DNA of 64,000 nt, taken from Rodentibacter abscessus. GTDB lineage: Bacteria; Pseudomonadota; Gammaproteobacteria; Enterobacterales; Pasteurellaceae. The DNA is taken from NCBI RefSeq assembly GCF_047160095.1, contig NZ_AP038785.1, forward strand, positions 1,736,001 through 1,800,000, read 5' to 3'. A model generated the notes under the pieces. That model searched no databases. It saw only the letters and a list, made by a program, of their open reading frames with translations, and was not told where the DNA came from. How positions within the stretch are numbered: the first letter of the stretch is position 1; each line of letters begins with the position of its first letter. A program made the translations under genes and the position numbers. Positions 1 through 9,134 of the stretch are shown here, in pieces.

Positions 1-259
1 CACTATATAAATTATCATAGCCTTGTTCTGCTAAGAATGTTGCTACACTGCGACTACTTACGCCATGATAGCAACTAATAATGATTGGCGAGTCAAAATC
101 CACCCGTTCTTCAAATTGTAAAAAACTTTGATTAGTTAGGTGAAACGCACCTTTAGGGTGAGAATAAGCATAACGTTGTTCATCACGTACATCGACAAGC
201 ATTGCGCCTTGTTGCGCCATTTCCCAAGCTTGTTGCGGGGTGATTTCTTTAAATGACAT
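1..259 (-). CDS. glpE: Thiosulfate sulfurtransferase GlpE (partial)
   Basis: Single-domain rhodanese that moves a sulfane sulfur from thiosulfate to acceptors such as cyanide or thioredoxin in the cytoplasm. The first 86 residues are visible; the C-terminus lies beyond the window edge. The active-site loop reads CYHGVSS, with the catalytic Cys at about residue 63, and the AFHLTN segment is typical of GlpE rather than of other rhodaneses. The ATG overlaps the rarD stop codon by one base, so the two genes are probably co-transcribed. Confidence 0.9.
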   Translation of the reverse strand, partial: MSFKEITPQQAWEMAQQGAMLVDVRDEQRYAYSHPKGAFHLTNQSFLQFEERVDFDSPIIISCYHGVSSRSVATFLAEQGYDNLYS

Positions 260-1137
260 TATAAAGATCCTTTTGCGTGCTGTTTGTACACGCCATCAAT
301 AATCACAAGGCTCATCGCCAATACTAAACAGATAAAAAGCGGATAACTTTCCACATCAATTTTTTCACCGATAAAAAATGAAACAAACACCATCATAATG
401 GTTTCGACATAGCCCAAAAGCCCAAGCAAATTCATCGGCAACATATTACTGGCGATCACATAGGCAATTAGCGCCGTACCACTGATAAAACCAAGCATAA
501 CCAGCAATCCCCAAATATTCGGGTTACTTTGTTCAACCGTCACAAAATTTGTCTGCAAGGCAAAATAAATACTTATCGGCATTAAACAGAGCATTTCAAG
601 ACAAAAGGAAGCAAGATCGGTATTTTTCAATGCTTTTCGGATAGAAAAATAAGTGGTGTAGCCCACGCAAACGACAATAGCCTCCCAAGATAATCCGCCT
701 TTCATAATGATATTTGAAATCACACCAATCGCTGCGATGATGACAGCAATAAATTTAAAGGTGGAAATGCGTTCTTTAAAAATTAATCTTCCTGCCGCAA
801 CCATCACTATCGGCAATAATAAATAACCGAAAGAAACACTCATTGAGCTACCGTTATTCGGCGCCCAAAGAAAAAGCCACATTTGAAAGCCCATTAATGC
901 GCCACAAAACAAATAAGAGAGGGCAAAGTGCGGTTGTTTTTTAAGATGTTTTAGGCGGGTAATTAATGCCTCTTTCTGTTTAAATATCAATACGGCGAAC
1001 ACAACAAACGGAAAGGTAAAAATCATTCGATAGCCAAAAATATCCGTTCCACTTAAAGGTTTGAGCAGCGTGGAAAAATAATACATATAGCCGAATAAAA
1101 AAGAGGCTAATAATGAAACGAGAACACCTTTGAGCAT
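259..1137 (-). CDS. rarD: RarD-type EamA-family transporter
   Basis: Inner-membrane protein of 292 residues with about ten predicted hydrophobic helices in two EamA-like halves, the usual length for RarD (about 295). RarD proteins belong to the drug/metabolite transporter superfamily; the natural substrate is not established. The N-terminus runs straight into the first helix, so there is no cleaved signal. It lies 33 bases downstream of ilvY on the same strand and overlaps glpE by one base, which suggests an ilvY-rarD-glpE transcript. A function in amino acid export is possible but not shown by the sequence. Confidence 0.8.
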   Translation of the reverse strand: MLKGVLVSLLASFLFGYMYYFSTLLKPLSGTDIFGYRMIFTFPFVVFAVLIFKQKEALITRLKHLKKQPHFALSYLFCGALMGFQMWLFLWAPNNGSSMSVSFGYLLLPIVMVAAGRLIFKERISTFKFIAVIIAAIGVISNIIMKGGLSWEAIVVCVGYTTYFSIRKALKNTDLASFCLEMLCLMPISIYFALQTNFVTVEQSNPNIWGLLVMLGFISGTALIAYVIASNMLPMNLLGLLGYVETIMMVFVSFFIGEKIDVESYPLFICLVLAMSLVIIDGVYKQHAKGSL

Positions 1138-1170
1138 AGACCCCCCTTAATTTGAAGATTGCTATCCATT

Positions 1171-2049
1171 CTATTCCAACATTGCCCAAAATGCACGGAT
1201 TAAGGGGAGTTCTAAGTTCCTTTTCTGAGTACAAATTCCCAATTCAAAAGGTTCAATCGGTACATCTAAATTTAAACGGGAAATTTGGTTATTCATCGGA
1301 CTGTTATTAATTACTTCATCGGGCAACATCGCCAAGCCGAATCCTAACCCCACCATAGGCACAATCCCTTCGTGTCCGGCAACAGTGGCATAAATTTTAG
1401 GATGCTTAATTTTTTTCTCATGTAGCCATTGTTCAATCCGCTGCCTCGCATGACCTTCCACGGGAAAAATAAAAGGCATTTGTTGCCAATTAATCGGTTT
1501 TTCTTGCAACAACTGTGTTGCTAAGCAAGCGACACGCGGTGCAATCAAAGAAAGTTTAATCTCATCAATTTTATGAAATGCAACGCTTACCGGCAGGTTA
1601 TTAGGCTTTCCTGCAAGGGCGAGATCCGCTTGTTGGGTTTGAATTAACTCTACCGCTAATGCCGGATCGCCGGTGGTGAGTTGAATTTCCACTTTCGGAT
1701 AACGCTGACGAAACTGTTTTAATATCTGTGGCAAATGACTGTAAGAAGCGGTTACGGAACAAAAAAGTTTAAGTTCGCCGCAAAGTTCATCGGATTCATC
1801 ATTAAGCTGTTGTTTAAATTGCTGCCAATTCTGCCATTCATTTTTGGCAAATTGATAAAACTTTTCCCCTTTTTCCGTTAAACATACTTGGCGATTATCA
1901 CGAATAAAAAGCCTGTGCCCGATCTCTTCTTCTATTCGCTGAATTTGGCGTGAAAGCGTGGAGGGAGACATATGGTTTTGATTGGCGGTTTTGGCGAAAT
2001 TTTGGGTATCGGCCAATTTGATGAAAAGGTAGAGATCTTGAAAATTCAT
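1171..2049 (-). CDS. ilvY: LysR-type activator IlvY
   Basis: LysR-family regulator of 292 residues with a winged helix-turn-helix at about residues 16-37 (TANQNHMSPSTLSRQI) and a C-terminal effector domain. IlvY activates ilvC when acetolactate or acetohydroxybutyrate accumulates. The assignment rests on length, the LysR N-terminus and above all the divergent arrangement with ilvC across a 203-base control region, the arrangement known from enteric bacteria and Haemophilus. Confidence 0.9.
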   Translation of the reverse strand: MNFQDLYLFIKLADTQNFAKTANQNHMSPSTLSRQIQRIEEEIGHRLFIRDNRQVCLTEKGEKFYQFAKNEWQNWQQFKQQLNDESDELCGELKLFCSVTASYSHLPQILKQFRQRYPKVEIQLTTGDPALAVELIQTQQADLALAGKPNNLPVSVAFHKIDEIKLSLIAPRVACLATQLLQEKPINWQQMPFIFPVEGHARQRIEQWLHEKKIKHPKIYATVAGHEGIVPMVGLGFGLAMLPDEVINNSPMNNQISRLNLDVPIEPFELGICTQKRNLELPLIRAFWAMLE

Positions 2050-2118
2050 ACAATCATTCTCTTAAATATCGTTATCAAGGTTTCGTTCAATACGTATAGC
2101 ACAATTTAAAGCAAGTGA

Positions 2119-2183
2119 TTGCAAAAAATGCAACATAAAATACCAATATTATCACTTTACGCAATAACGAAAAATCTTATAAT
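2119..2183 (+). promoter_or_regulatory. ilvC promoter and probable IlvY operator
   Basis: The ilvY-ilvC gap holds the dyad TTGCAAAAAATGCAA at 2119-2133, of the form expected for a LysR-type operator. A promoter toward ilvC follows: TTTACG (2156-2161), a 16-base spacer and TATAAT (2178-2183). IlvY sites in enteric bacteria contain TTGCAAT-like half sites. The binding assignment is inference from position and symmetry. Confidence 0.5.
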
Positions 2184-2252
2184 TTCAACTAAAGTAAAAA
2201 ATATGCAAACACAACATCATACAATTATTCACCCTTACATAAAGGAAAATAT

Positions 2253-3731
2253 ATGGCTAACTATTTCAATACGTTGAATTTACGTCAAAAATTAGACCAA
2301 TTAGGTCGCTGTCGTTTTATGGATCGCGAAGAATTTGCCGATGAAGCAAACTTCTTAAAAGGTAAAAAAATCGTGATCGTAGGTTGTGGTGCGCAAGGTT
2401 TAAACCAAGGTTTAAATATGCGTGATTCAGGCTTAGATATTAGCTATGCATTACGTCCTGAAGCAATTGCCGAAAAACGAGCTTCGTTCCAACGTGCGAC
2501 TGAAAACGGCTTCAAAGTAGGCACTTATGAAGAATTAATCCCGAGTGCAGACTTAGTAATTAATTTAACGCCGGATAAACAACATTCAAAAGTCGTGGCT
2601 GACGTGATGCCGTTAATGAAAAAAGACTCTGCGTTCGGTTATTCTCACGGTTTCAATATTGTCGAAGTTGGTGAGCAAATTCGTAAGGACATCACCGTTG
2701 TAATGGTTGCGCCAAAATGCCCGGGTACAGAAGTGCGTGAAGAATACAAACGTGGTTTCGGTGTGCCGACATTAATCGCAGTTCACCCTGAAAATGATCC
2801 GAAAGGTGAAGGAATGGAAATTGCGAAAGCATGGGCTGCAGCAACCGGAGGCCATCGTGCAGGCGTATTGGAATCTTCATTCGTGGCTGAAGTTAAATCC
2901 GATTTAATGGGCGAACAAACTATTCTTTGCGGTATGCTCCAAGCAGGCTCTATCGTATGCTACGACAAATTAGTGGCAGACGGTAAAGATCCGGCATATG
3001 CGGGTAAATTAATCCAATACGGCTGGGAAACCATCACCGAAGCCTTAAAACAAGGCGGTATCACATTGATGATGGATCGCTTATCAAACAGTGCAAAATT
3101 ACGCGCATTCGAGCTTTCCGAACAGATCAAAGAAAAATTAGGTTTCTTGTATTTCAAACATATGGACGACATCATCAGCGGTCATTTTTCCGAAACAATG
3201 ATGGCAGACTGGGCGAACGGAGATAAAGATTTATTAGCATGGCGTGAGGCGACAGGTAAAACGGCTTTTGAAAATGCACCGAAATACGACGGCAAAATCA
3301 GCGAGCAAGAATATTTTGACAACGGTGTATTGATGATCGCTATGGTAAAAGCCGGCGTTGAACTTGCTTTTGATGCGATGGTTGCAAGCGGTATCTACGA
3401 AGAATCGGCTTACTATGAATCACTCCACGAGTTACCGTTAATCGCAAACACCATCGCGCGTAAACGCTTATACGAAATGAACGTGGTAATTTCTGACACT
3501 GCCGAATACGGTAACTACTTATTCTCTAACGTGGCTACCCCGATTTTGGCAAAAGAAATCATTCCGAACCTTCAAAAAGGCGACTTAGGCGAACCGACTC
3601 CGGCAATTGAAATCGATAACATCACCTTACGAGATGTAAACGATGAGATCCGTAACCACCCGGTGGAATTAATCGGTCAAGAATTACGTGGTTATATGAC
3701 GGATATGAAACGTATCGCCGTTGCGGGTTAA
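2253..3731 (+). CDS. ilvC: Ketol-acid reductoisomerase (NADP+), class II
   Basis: Converts acetolactate or acetohydroxybutyrate to the dihydroxy acids by alkyl migration and NADPH reduction, the second common step of valine, isoleucine and leucine synthesis. At 492 residues it is the long class II form with a duplicated C-terminal domain, as in E. coli. The Rossmann motif VGCGAQGLNQG begins near residue 43. AAAGGA precedes the ATG. It is transcribed divergently from its activator ilvY and lies away from the ilvGMDA block of this window. Confidence 0.97.
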   Translation: MANYFNTLNLRQKLDQLGRCRFMDREEFADEANFLKGKKIVIVGCGAQGLNQGLNMRDSGLDISYALRPEAIAEKRASFQRATENGFKVGTYEELIPSADLVINLTPDKQHSKVVADVMPLMKKDSAFGYSHGFNIVEVGEQIRKDITVVMVAPKCPGTEVREEYKRGFGVPTLIAVHPENDPKGEGMEIAKAWAAATGGHRAGVLESSFVAEVKSDLMGEQTILCGMLQAGSIVCYDKLVADGKDPAYAGKLIQYGWETITEALKQGGITLMMDRLSNSAKLRAFELSEQIKEKLGFLYFKHMDDIISGHFSETMMADWANGDKDLLAWREATGKTAFENAPKYDGKISEQEYFDNGVLMIAMVKAGVELAFDAMVASGIYEESAYYESLHELPLIANTIARKRLYEMNVVISDTAEYGNYLFSNVATPILAKEIIPNLQKGDLGEPTPAIEIDNITLRDVNDEIRNHPVELIGQELRGYMTDMKRIAVAG

Positions 3732-3747
3732 GGTTGAATTAAACTAA

Positions 3748-3785
3748 ATAAAGGCGTTTTGGATTTTCAAAACGCCTTTATTTTT
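3748..3785 (+). terminator. ilvC terminator
   Basis: Perfect hairpin with arms AAAGGCGTTTT and AAAACGCCTTT followed by a run of T, directly after ilvC. A USS complement begins just beyond it. Confidence 0.9.
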
Positions 3786-3796
3786 AACCGCACTTT

Positions 3797-4612
3797 CTAG
3801 CTATTGGCTCTCGCAAAGGCCGCTGCTTCAGCCACTAATTCATCACTTGGGCGGTGGTGTGTGTAGCGTTCAAATTGTTCCACCGCTTGCAAAACAATAA
3901 CTTCTGCACCGGAAATAATTTGTTTACCTAAACTTTCCGCATAACGAATAAAAGGTGTTTCCGCAGGAATCGCTACTACATCAAAAGCGACATTGGCAGC
4001 CTCAATCATTGATTTAGGAAAGGCTAAATCATCTTCCTCTTTTCCGCCTTGCATACCGATAGGTGTAACATTAACTAAGATTTCAGCCTGTTGGTTTTCA
4101 ATGGAATCAATATATTCATAGCCATAAAGTGCGGCTAAATATTGCCCTGTTTTTGCATTGCGGGCATACACTTTCAAATGTTTAAAGCCGCTATTCTTAA
4201 ATGCGGCAACCACGGCTTTTGCCATACCGCCACTTCCATATACAATCACACTTGAGTTTCTATCTAATTGATATTTATCAATTAATTTCATAATTGCAAT
4301 ATAGTCGGTGTTATAAGCACGTAAAAAACCATCATCATTTACGATCGTATTCACAGACTCTATCGCTTGTGCCGAGGGGTGAATTTCATCTAAAAACGAC
4401 ATACAGCTTTCTTTAAAAGGCATAGATACCGCACAACCACGAACACCCAATGCGCGTATGCCCTTTATTGCACATTCGATATCTTGTGTTGTAAAGGCTT
4501 TATAGATAAAGTTTAGCCCTAGTTTTTGGTATAAATAATTGTGGAACATCGTGCCGAAATTACCCGGTCGAGCGGAAAGGGACATACAGAGTTGTGTATC
4601 TTTGTTGATCAT
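3797..4612 (-). CDS. Shikimate dehydrogenase-like protein (SdhL type)
   Basis: A 271-residue NADP-dependent dehydrogenase of the AroE superfamily. The lysine of the catalytic pair is in VSMPFKE (Lys67), the partner aspartate is in NTDY (Asp103), and GSGGMAKA (from residue 126) is the nucleotide-binding turn. The N-terminal substrate loop differs from canonical AroE (SLSARPGNFG in place of the usual Ser-x-Ser-Pro region). It resembles the H. influenzae shikimate dehydrogenase-like protein, also found after cysE, whose physiological substrate is uncertain. It is the last gene of the secB-gpsA-cysE operon, 8 bases after cysE. Not the housekeeping AroE. Confidence 0.85.
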   Translation of the reverse strand: MINKDTQLCMSLSARPGNFGTMFHNYLYQKLGLNFIYKAFTTQDIECAIKGIRALGVRGCAVSMPFKESCMSFLDEIHPSAQAIESVNTIVNDDGFLRAYNTDYIAIMKLIDKYQLDRNSSVIVYGSGGMAKAVVAAFKNSGFKHLKVYARNAKTGQYLAALYGYEYIDSIENQQAEILVNVTPIGMQGGKEEDDLAFPKSMIEAANVAFDVVAIPAETPFIRYAESLGKQIISGAEVIVLQAVEQFERYTHHRPSDELVAEAAAFARANS

Positions 4613-4620
4613 TTTTCACC

Positions 4621-5418
4621 TTAAATATTCAAATTCACACCATCGTCAATAAAATATTGGTTCATTTCAAATGCCGGTTTCGCTTCTTTATCTTTTCCGA
4701 TAATGCGTGCAGGTACGCCGGCTGCGGTTGCATACTCGGGAACCGGTTGAAGTACTACGGAATTTGCTCCGATTTTTGCATATTTACCCACTTCAATATT
4801 ACCTAGAATTTTAGCGCCTGCGCCGATCATAACTCCCTCACGAACTTTCGGGTGACGATCGCCGGATTCTTTACCTGTTCCGCCTAAAGTTACACCTTGT
4901 AAAATCGACACATCATTTTCAATAATGGAAGTTTCTCCCACGACAATACCTGTTGCGTGATCAAACATAATGCCGTGACCGATTTTCGCCGCAGGATGAA
5001 TATCTACATCAAAGGCTACAGAAATTTGATTTTGTAAATAAAGAGCAAGTGCTTTGCGGTTTTCTTGCCAAAGGTAATGAGTAATACGATAGCTTTGAAT
5101 GGCATGAAAGCCTTTTAAATAGAGCAAAGGTGTAGACCATAGCGCCACCGCGGGATCACGCTGGCGCACGGCTTTGATGTCGTAGGCGGCACAATCAATA
5201 ATAGCGGGCTCCGCTAAATAAGCTTCTTCAATAATTTCACGTAAGGAAATTGCCGGCATAATCGGGTTTGCCAGTTTATTTGCAAGTAAATAGCTTAATG
5301 CTCCACCAAGATTTTGATGTTTTAAAATCGTGGAATGAAAAAAACTTGCGAGCATTGGTTCATGCTCGGCGAGATCTTTTGCTTCTTGACGAATGTGTTG
5401 CCATACTTCTAACATCAT
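4621..5418 (-). CDS. cysE: Serine O-acetyltransferase
   Basis: Acetylates L-serine with acetyl-CoA to O-acetylserine, the committed step of cysteine synthesis. The 265 residues comprise a helical N-terminal half and a C-terminal left-handed beta-helix with hexapeptide repeats (VGETSI, LQGVTLGG, IGAGAKI, IGANSVV). DHATGIVVGE is the conserved active-site segment. AGGAG precedes the ATGATG start. The gene lies 9 bases after gpsA and probably shares its transcript. Feedback inhibition by cysteine is a family property that cannot be seen here. Confidence 0.95.
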   Translation of the reverse strand: MMLEVWQHIRQEAKDLAEHEPMLASFFHSTILKHQNLGGALSYLLANKLANPIMPAISLREIIEEAYLAEPAIIDCAAYDIKAVRQRDPAVALWSTPLLYLKGFHAIQSYRITHYLWQENRKALALYLQNQISVAFDVDIHPAAKIGHGIMFDHATGIVVGETSIIENDVSILQGVTLGGTGKESGDRHPKVREGVMIGAGAKILGNIEVGKYAKIGANSVVLQPVPEYATAAGVPARIIGKDKEAKPAFEMNQYFIDDGVNLNI

Positions 5419-5427
5419 CTTTTCTCC

Positions 5428-6432
5428 TTATTCACCTTTGCGTTCGCGTCCTAATAAGCTATGTGCGACATCCTGTGCGGATTTGCCACAGAAGAGTATT
5501 TGATAAATTTGTTCCGTAATCGGCATTTCTACGCCTTGTCGTTTTGCAAGTAAATAGGCTTCCTTGGTGTTATAAAATCCTTCCACTACCTGTCCTATTT
5601 TGTCCATTGCCGTTTGAGTATCCAAACCTTCGCCAAGCATTAAACCAAAGCGGCGGTTACGTGATTGATTATCGGTACAGGTAAGCACTAGATCGCCTAA
5701 CCCGGACATTCCCATAAAAGTATGAGGATTTGCACCAAGTGAAGCCCCTAAACGGCTAATTTCGGCAATACCTCGAGTAATCAAAGCAGTACGGGCATTC
5801 GCACCAAAACCCATTCCATCGGAAATTCCAGCCCCAATCGCAATCACATTTTTAATTGCGCCACCAAGTTGAACACCAATCATATCCATATTTATATACA
5901 CACGAAAATGTTTACTACAATGGATTCGCTCCTGAAACTCAAGGGCAAATTGTTCATTATTAGAAGCCAAGGTGATCGCAGTCGGTAAACCTTGCGCGAG
6001 TTCTTTCGCGAAAGTCGGGCCTGAAAGTACGGCAAGCGGATAACTTGTACCAAGTTGTTCTTCCACTACCTCTTGTAAAAGTCTCCCTGTATCGCGTTCT
6101 AATCCCTTCGTTGCCCAAATAAGTCGATGGTGAGGCTGTAAGTGCGGTTGAATTTTACTGAGAATTTCATTGAAAGCGTGACTTGGCACAACAATGAGAA
6201 TATCTCGCGAACGATTTAGGGCTTGGACAAGATCCGATTCTAAATACAGTTCATCAGGGAAAGGAATATCAGGTAAAAAATGACGGTTTTGGCGTTCAGC
6301 CTGCATTTGTCGAATGTGCGTAGAATTATGCCCCCAAAGATAGGTCGGCGAACCGTTACGTGAAAAAGAAATCGCTAACGCTGTTCCGTAAGAGCCTGCG
6401 CCAAGTACAGTAATCGGTGATTGAGGTGTCAT
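5428..6432 (-). CDS. gpsA: Glycerol-3-phosphate dehydrogenase [NAD(P)+]
   Basis: Reduces dihydroxyacetone phosphate to sn-glycerol 3-phosphate for phospholipid synthesis in the cytoplasm. It has 334 residues, the normal size. GAGSYGTALA at residues 11-20 is the dinucleotide site and GGAIKNVIAIGAG holds the catalytic lysine. The gene stands between secB and cysE on the minus strand, the same secB-gpsA-cysE order as in E. coli. Confidence 0.96.
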   Translation of the reverse strand: MTPQSPITVLGAGSYGTALAISFSRNGSPTYLWGHNSTHIRQMQAERQNRHFLPDIPFPDELYLESDLVQALNRSRDILIVVPSHAFNEILSKIQPHLQPHHRLIWATKGLERDTGRLLQEVVEEQLGTSYPLAVLSGPTFAKELAQGLPTAITLASNNEQFALEFQERIHCSKHFRVYINMDMIGVQLGGAIKNVIAIGAGISDGMGFGANARTALITRGIAEISRLGASLGANPHTFMGMSGLGDLVLTCTDNQSRNRRFGLMLGEGLDTQTAMDKIGQVVEGFYNTKEAYLLAKRQGVEMPITEQIYQILFCGKSAQDVAHSLLGRERKGE

Positions 6433-6488
6433 AGAATCTCCTCAAAAACAAAGGGCAAGCCCAAGACTTGCCCTTCTTTGTCAAAAAA

Positions 6489-7004
6489 TTAATGTTGGGT
6501 TTCTTTTGCTTCTTCAGCAGGTGCGTTTTCCGCCGCTTCCTGCTGACGATTCATATATTCAATGAATAGAGCATCAAAATTCACCGGAGAAAGATTTAAT
6601 GCCGGGAACGTACCACGGTTCACCAGGCTTGAAATCAATTCACGGGCATAAGGGAATAACATATTTGGGCATTGAGAAGTTAGACAATGCGTCATTTGCA
6701 TATCTTCCAACCCGCTAATTGTAAATACGCCCGCCTGTTTTACTTCACAGATAAAAGCGAGATCCCCGGAATCTTCCATCGTTGTTTCAACGGTGATATT
6801 TAAGGTTACTTCGTATAAATCATCACCTAATTGCACGGTTTCCGTGCTTAGATCAAAACCCAGTTTAGGTTTCCATTCTTGATGAAAAATATGCGGAAGA
6901 TTCGGTGCTTCAAAAGAGACATCTTTTACGTAAATACGTTGAATTTGTAATACGGCTTGTGATTCCTCTGACGCTACTTCAGGTTGTTGGTTTTGTTCTG
7001 ACAT
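6489..7004 (-). CDS. secB: Protein-export chaperone SecB
   Basis: Tetrameric cytoplasmic chaperone that keeps preproteins unfolded and hands them to SecA. The 171 residues match the family, with the conserved core QRIYVKDVSFEAPNLP near residue 23 and CPNMLFPYARE in the second half. Acidic N- and C-terminal tails are usual for SecB. It lies 14 bases after the yibN-like gene and upstream of gpsA. Confidence 0.96.
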   Translation of the reverse strand: MSEQNQQPEVASEESQAVLQIQRIYVKDVSFEAPNLPHIFHQEWKPKLGFDLSTETVQLGDDLYEVTLNITVETTMEDSGDLAFICEVKQAGVFTISGLEDMQMTHCLTSQCPNMLFPYARELISSLVNRGTFPALNLSPVNFDALFIEYMNRQQEAAENAPAEEAKETQH

Positions 7005-7018
7005 AAATCAATTCCTTA

Positions 7019-7465
7019 TTATTTGTGTTTTTTAACAATCGGTAAATTTGCCCCCATCCAAGCGGCAATACCTTCTTTTAATACATAAACGCGCGAAAAA
7101 CCCTGCTTAGTTAATAATGCCGCAGAAGTTGGCGCAGAAATACCATTCACATCAACTAAAATTAATGGTTTTTCTTTATGTTGCTCGATTTTACCTAAAT
7201 TTGCATTTTTAATATCGGTTGGAAGAAGGTTAATACTGTTAATGATATGACCGCGTTGATATTCATCTAAAGTACGAAGATCGATAACCACCGCGTCTTC
7301 ATTATTTATTAAACGAATAGCTTCAGGATGTTGAATCGTTTTAAATTTCTCAGTCGCAGATTTAAAAAAGGTGTAAATCACTACGGCAAAAATAGCAAAC
7401 CAAGAAACCGTTAATAAAGTGTGCTTTTGAGCAAATTGAATTGCATCAGGTAGAAATTCTTGCAT
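7019..7465 (-). CDS. Membrane-anchored rhodanese-like protein (YibN type)
   Basis: A 148-residue protein with one N-terminal membrane helix (about residues 15-35) and a rhodanese domain (about 45-145), including the VIDLRTLDEYQRGHI segment. It matches E. coli YibN in length and in its place upstream of secB. The loop where a rhodanese would carry its catalytic cysteine reads LVDVNGISAPTS and has no cysteine, so sulfurtransferase activity is unlikely. A structural or regulatory role near the Sec system is possible. First gene of the five-gene operon. Confidence 0.85.
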   Translation of the reverse strand: MQEFLPDAIQFAQKHTLLTVSWFAIFAVVIYTFFKSATEKFKTIQHPEAIRLINNEDAVVIDLRTLDEYQRGHIINSINLLPTDIKNANLGKIEQHKEKPLILVDVNGISAPTSAALLTKQGFSRVYVLKEGIAAWMGANLPIVKKHK

Positions 7466-7928
7466 TGTTGTTCCAATAATATGTCAATCAATATTCGGCT
7501 GAAATAGGGGCTAAGTATAACCGCACTTGCGTTATCTTTCAAAAAAATTCTTATTTTTATATCCAAACTACAAGTCAGATTATTTCAGTTCTGTGTAACT
7601 GCTACCATGATTTGTGCAACTACTACGAATTTAAGGCATTATGTCGCATAACTCCAAAAAGTTCGGTCAAATTCGACCGCACTTTTCACATTACTAGACG
7701 AAAAATGAGTTGTTTGCGTCATTTCAAAAATCGGCATTTGCTCCATCTTCACTTAGATTAGGTTAAGATTAATACAACTTTATTTGTCGCTAAAAAAATA
7801 ACCCGGTTATACTAACAATGACGCTTAGAAAATATTTTGTGATCGAGATCATAAATTTAATTTTTAATGATTCCATACAGGACTATTTAGGTAGATGATA
7901 GCCCAAATTTTATCTCAAGGAGTCTTCA
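7466..7928. other. Intergenic region between the secB operon and ansB
   Basis: 463 bases with no convincing gene. It holds a weak copy of the dispersed intergenic repeat (about 7590-7640, with two phrases of the type GTGTAACTGCTAC), an imperfect inverted USS pair around 7660-7686, and the promoter region of ansB with a CRP-like site. Confidence 0.6.
7838..7853 (+). promoter_or_regulatory. CRP-like site upstream of ansB
   Basis: TGTGATCGAGATCATA matches the CRP pattern TGTGA-N6-TCACA with one mismatch, about 75 bases before the asparaginase start. Activation of ansB by CRP and FNR is known in enteric bacteria. An FNR reading is possible but weaker. Confidence 0.6.
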
Positions 7929-8972
7929 ATGAAATTAAATAAATTAGCATTTTCTTTATTTTTAGGAGTTTCAATGGCAAATGCCGCCGAATTACCGAAT
8001 ATTACGATTCTAGCGACCGGCGGTACGATTGCCGGTAGCGGTCAAAGTTCGGTTAATTCTGCTTATAAAGCGGGGCAACTTAATGTTGATACTTTAATTG
8101 AAGCCGTACCTGAAATGAAAAATATTGCGAACATTAAAGGTGAACAAATTGTGAAAATCGGTTCGCAAGATATGACGGATGAAGTATGGTTGAAGCTTAC
8201 AAAAGCTATCAATGTGCAATGTAAAAACACGGATGGGTTTGTTATTACACATGGTACGGATACGATGGAAGAAACCGCCTATTTTTTAGATCTGACCGTA
8301 AAATGTGAAAAACCGATAGTATTGGTGGGCGCAATGCGACCGGCAACGGAAAAAAGTGCCGATGGTCCATTAAATTTATATAACGCGGTGGTTGTTGCTA
8401 CGGATAAAAAATCCGCCGGACGTGGCGTATTAGTCGCAATGAATAACGAAGTGCTTGGCGCTCGAGATGTAACAAAAACCAGCACAACTGCGGTTCAAAC
8501 TTTCCATTCACCAAATTTTGGTTCGTTAGGTTATATTCATAACAGCAAAGTAGATTATGAACGTTCTCCGGAAAGTAAACATACCGTTAATACGCCTTTT
8601 AATGTTGAGAAATTGGATAGTCTTCCGAAAGTAGGCATCATTTATGCCTATTCTAATGCACCGATTGAACCGTTAAATGCACTTTTAGATGCCGGTTATC
8701 AAGGCATTGTGACAGCCGGTGTCGGGAATGGCAATGTGAACGCGACTCATTTAGAACGCCTAGAAAAAGCCGCAAAAGATGGCATTGCAGTCGTACGCTC
8801 TTCCCGCGTGCCAACCGGTTACACAACCCGTGATGCCGAAGTAGATGATTCTCAATATGGCTTTATCGCTTCCGGCACATTAAATCCGCAAAAAGCACGT
8901 GTGTTATTACAACTCGCTTTAACACAAACCAAAGATCCGAAAGTGATTCAACAATATTTTGAGGATTTCTAA
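7929..8972 (+). CDS. ansB: Periplasmic L-asparaginase type II
   Basis: Hydrolyses asparagine to aspartate and ammonia in the periplasm. The 347 residues start with a signal peptide (about residues 1-19, ending VSMANA). The first catalytic threonine is in ATGGTIAGSG (Thr33) and the second is in HGTDTMEET (Thr110-Asp111). Two cysteines (98 and 126) fit the disulfide of the type II enzymes. AAGGAG precedes the ATG. The dicarboxylate transporter gene follows, suggesting that asparagine is turned to aspartate, taken up, and exchanged for succinate in anaerobic fumarate respiration. Confidence 0.95.
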   Translation: MKLNKLAFSLFLGVSMANAAELPNITILATGGTIAGSGQSSVNSAYKAGQLNVDTLIEAVPEMKNIANIKGEQIVKIGSQDMTDEVWLKLTKAINVQCKNTDGFVITHGTDTMEETAYFLDLTVKCEKPIVLVGAMRPATEKSADGPLNLYNAVVVATDKKSAGRGVLVAMNNEVLGARDVTKTSTTAVQTFHSPNFGSLGYIHNSKVDYERSPESKHTVNTPFNVEKLDSLPKVGIIYAYSNAPIEPLNALLDAGYQGIVTAGVGNGNVNATHLERLEKAAKDGIAVVRSSRVPTGYTTRDAEVDDSQYGFIASGTLNPQKARVLLQLALTQTKDPKVIQQYFEDF

Positions 8973-9134
8973 ATAACGAAAATAAAGTCCAAAATTGACC
9001 GCACTTTTATTTTATAGCTAGGTTCGGTTTTTTATTGATCTAAATTATAGAATCGGCACCTATTTGTTGCTATATTAGCGCGCAATTTATAATAGCAGAA
9101 TAACAATTTCTTTTTATCAAACTTAGGGGGCAGT

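Noticed and set aside
9030..9060. FNR site before the dcu gene (TTGATCTAAATTA)
   Set aside because: Only one half site fits; too weak to annotate.
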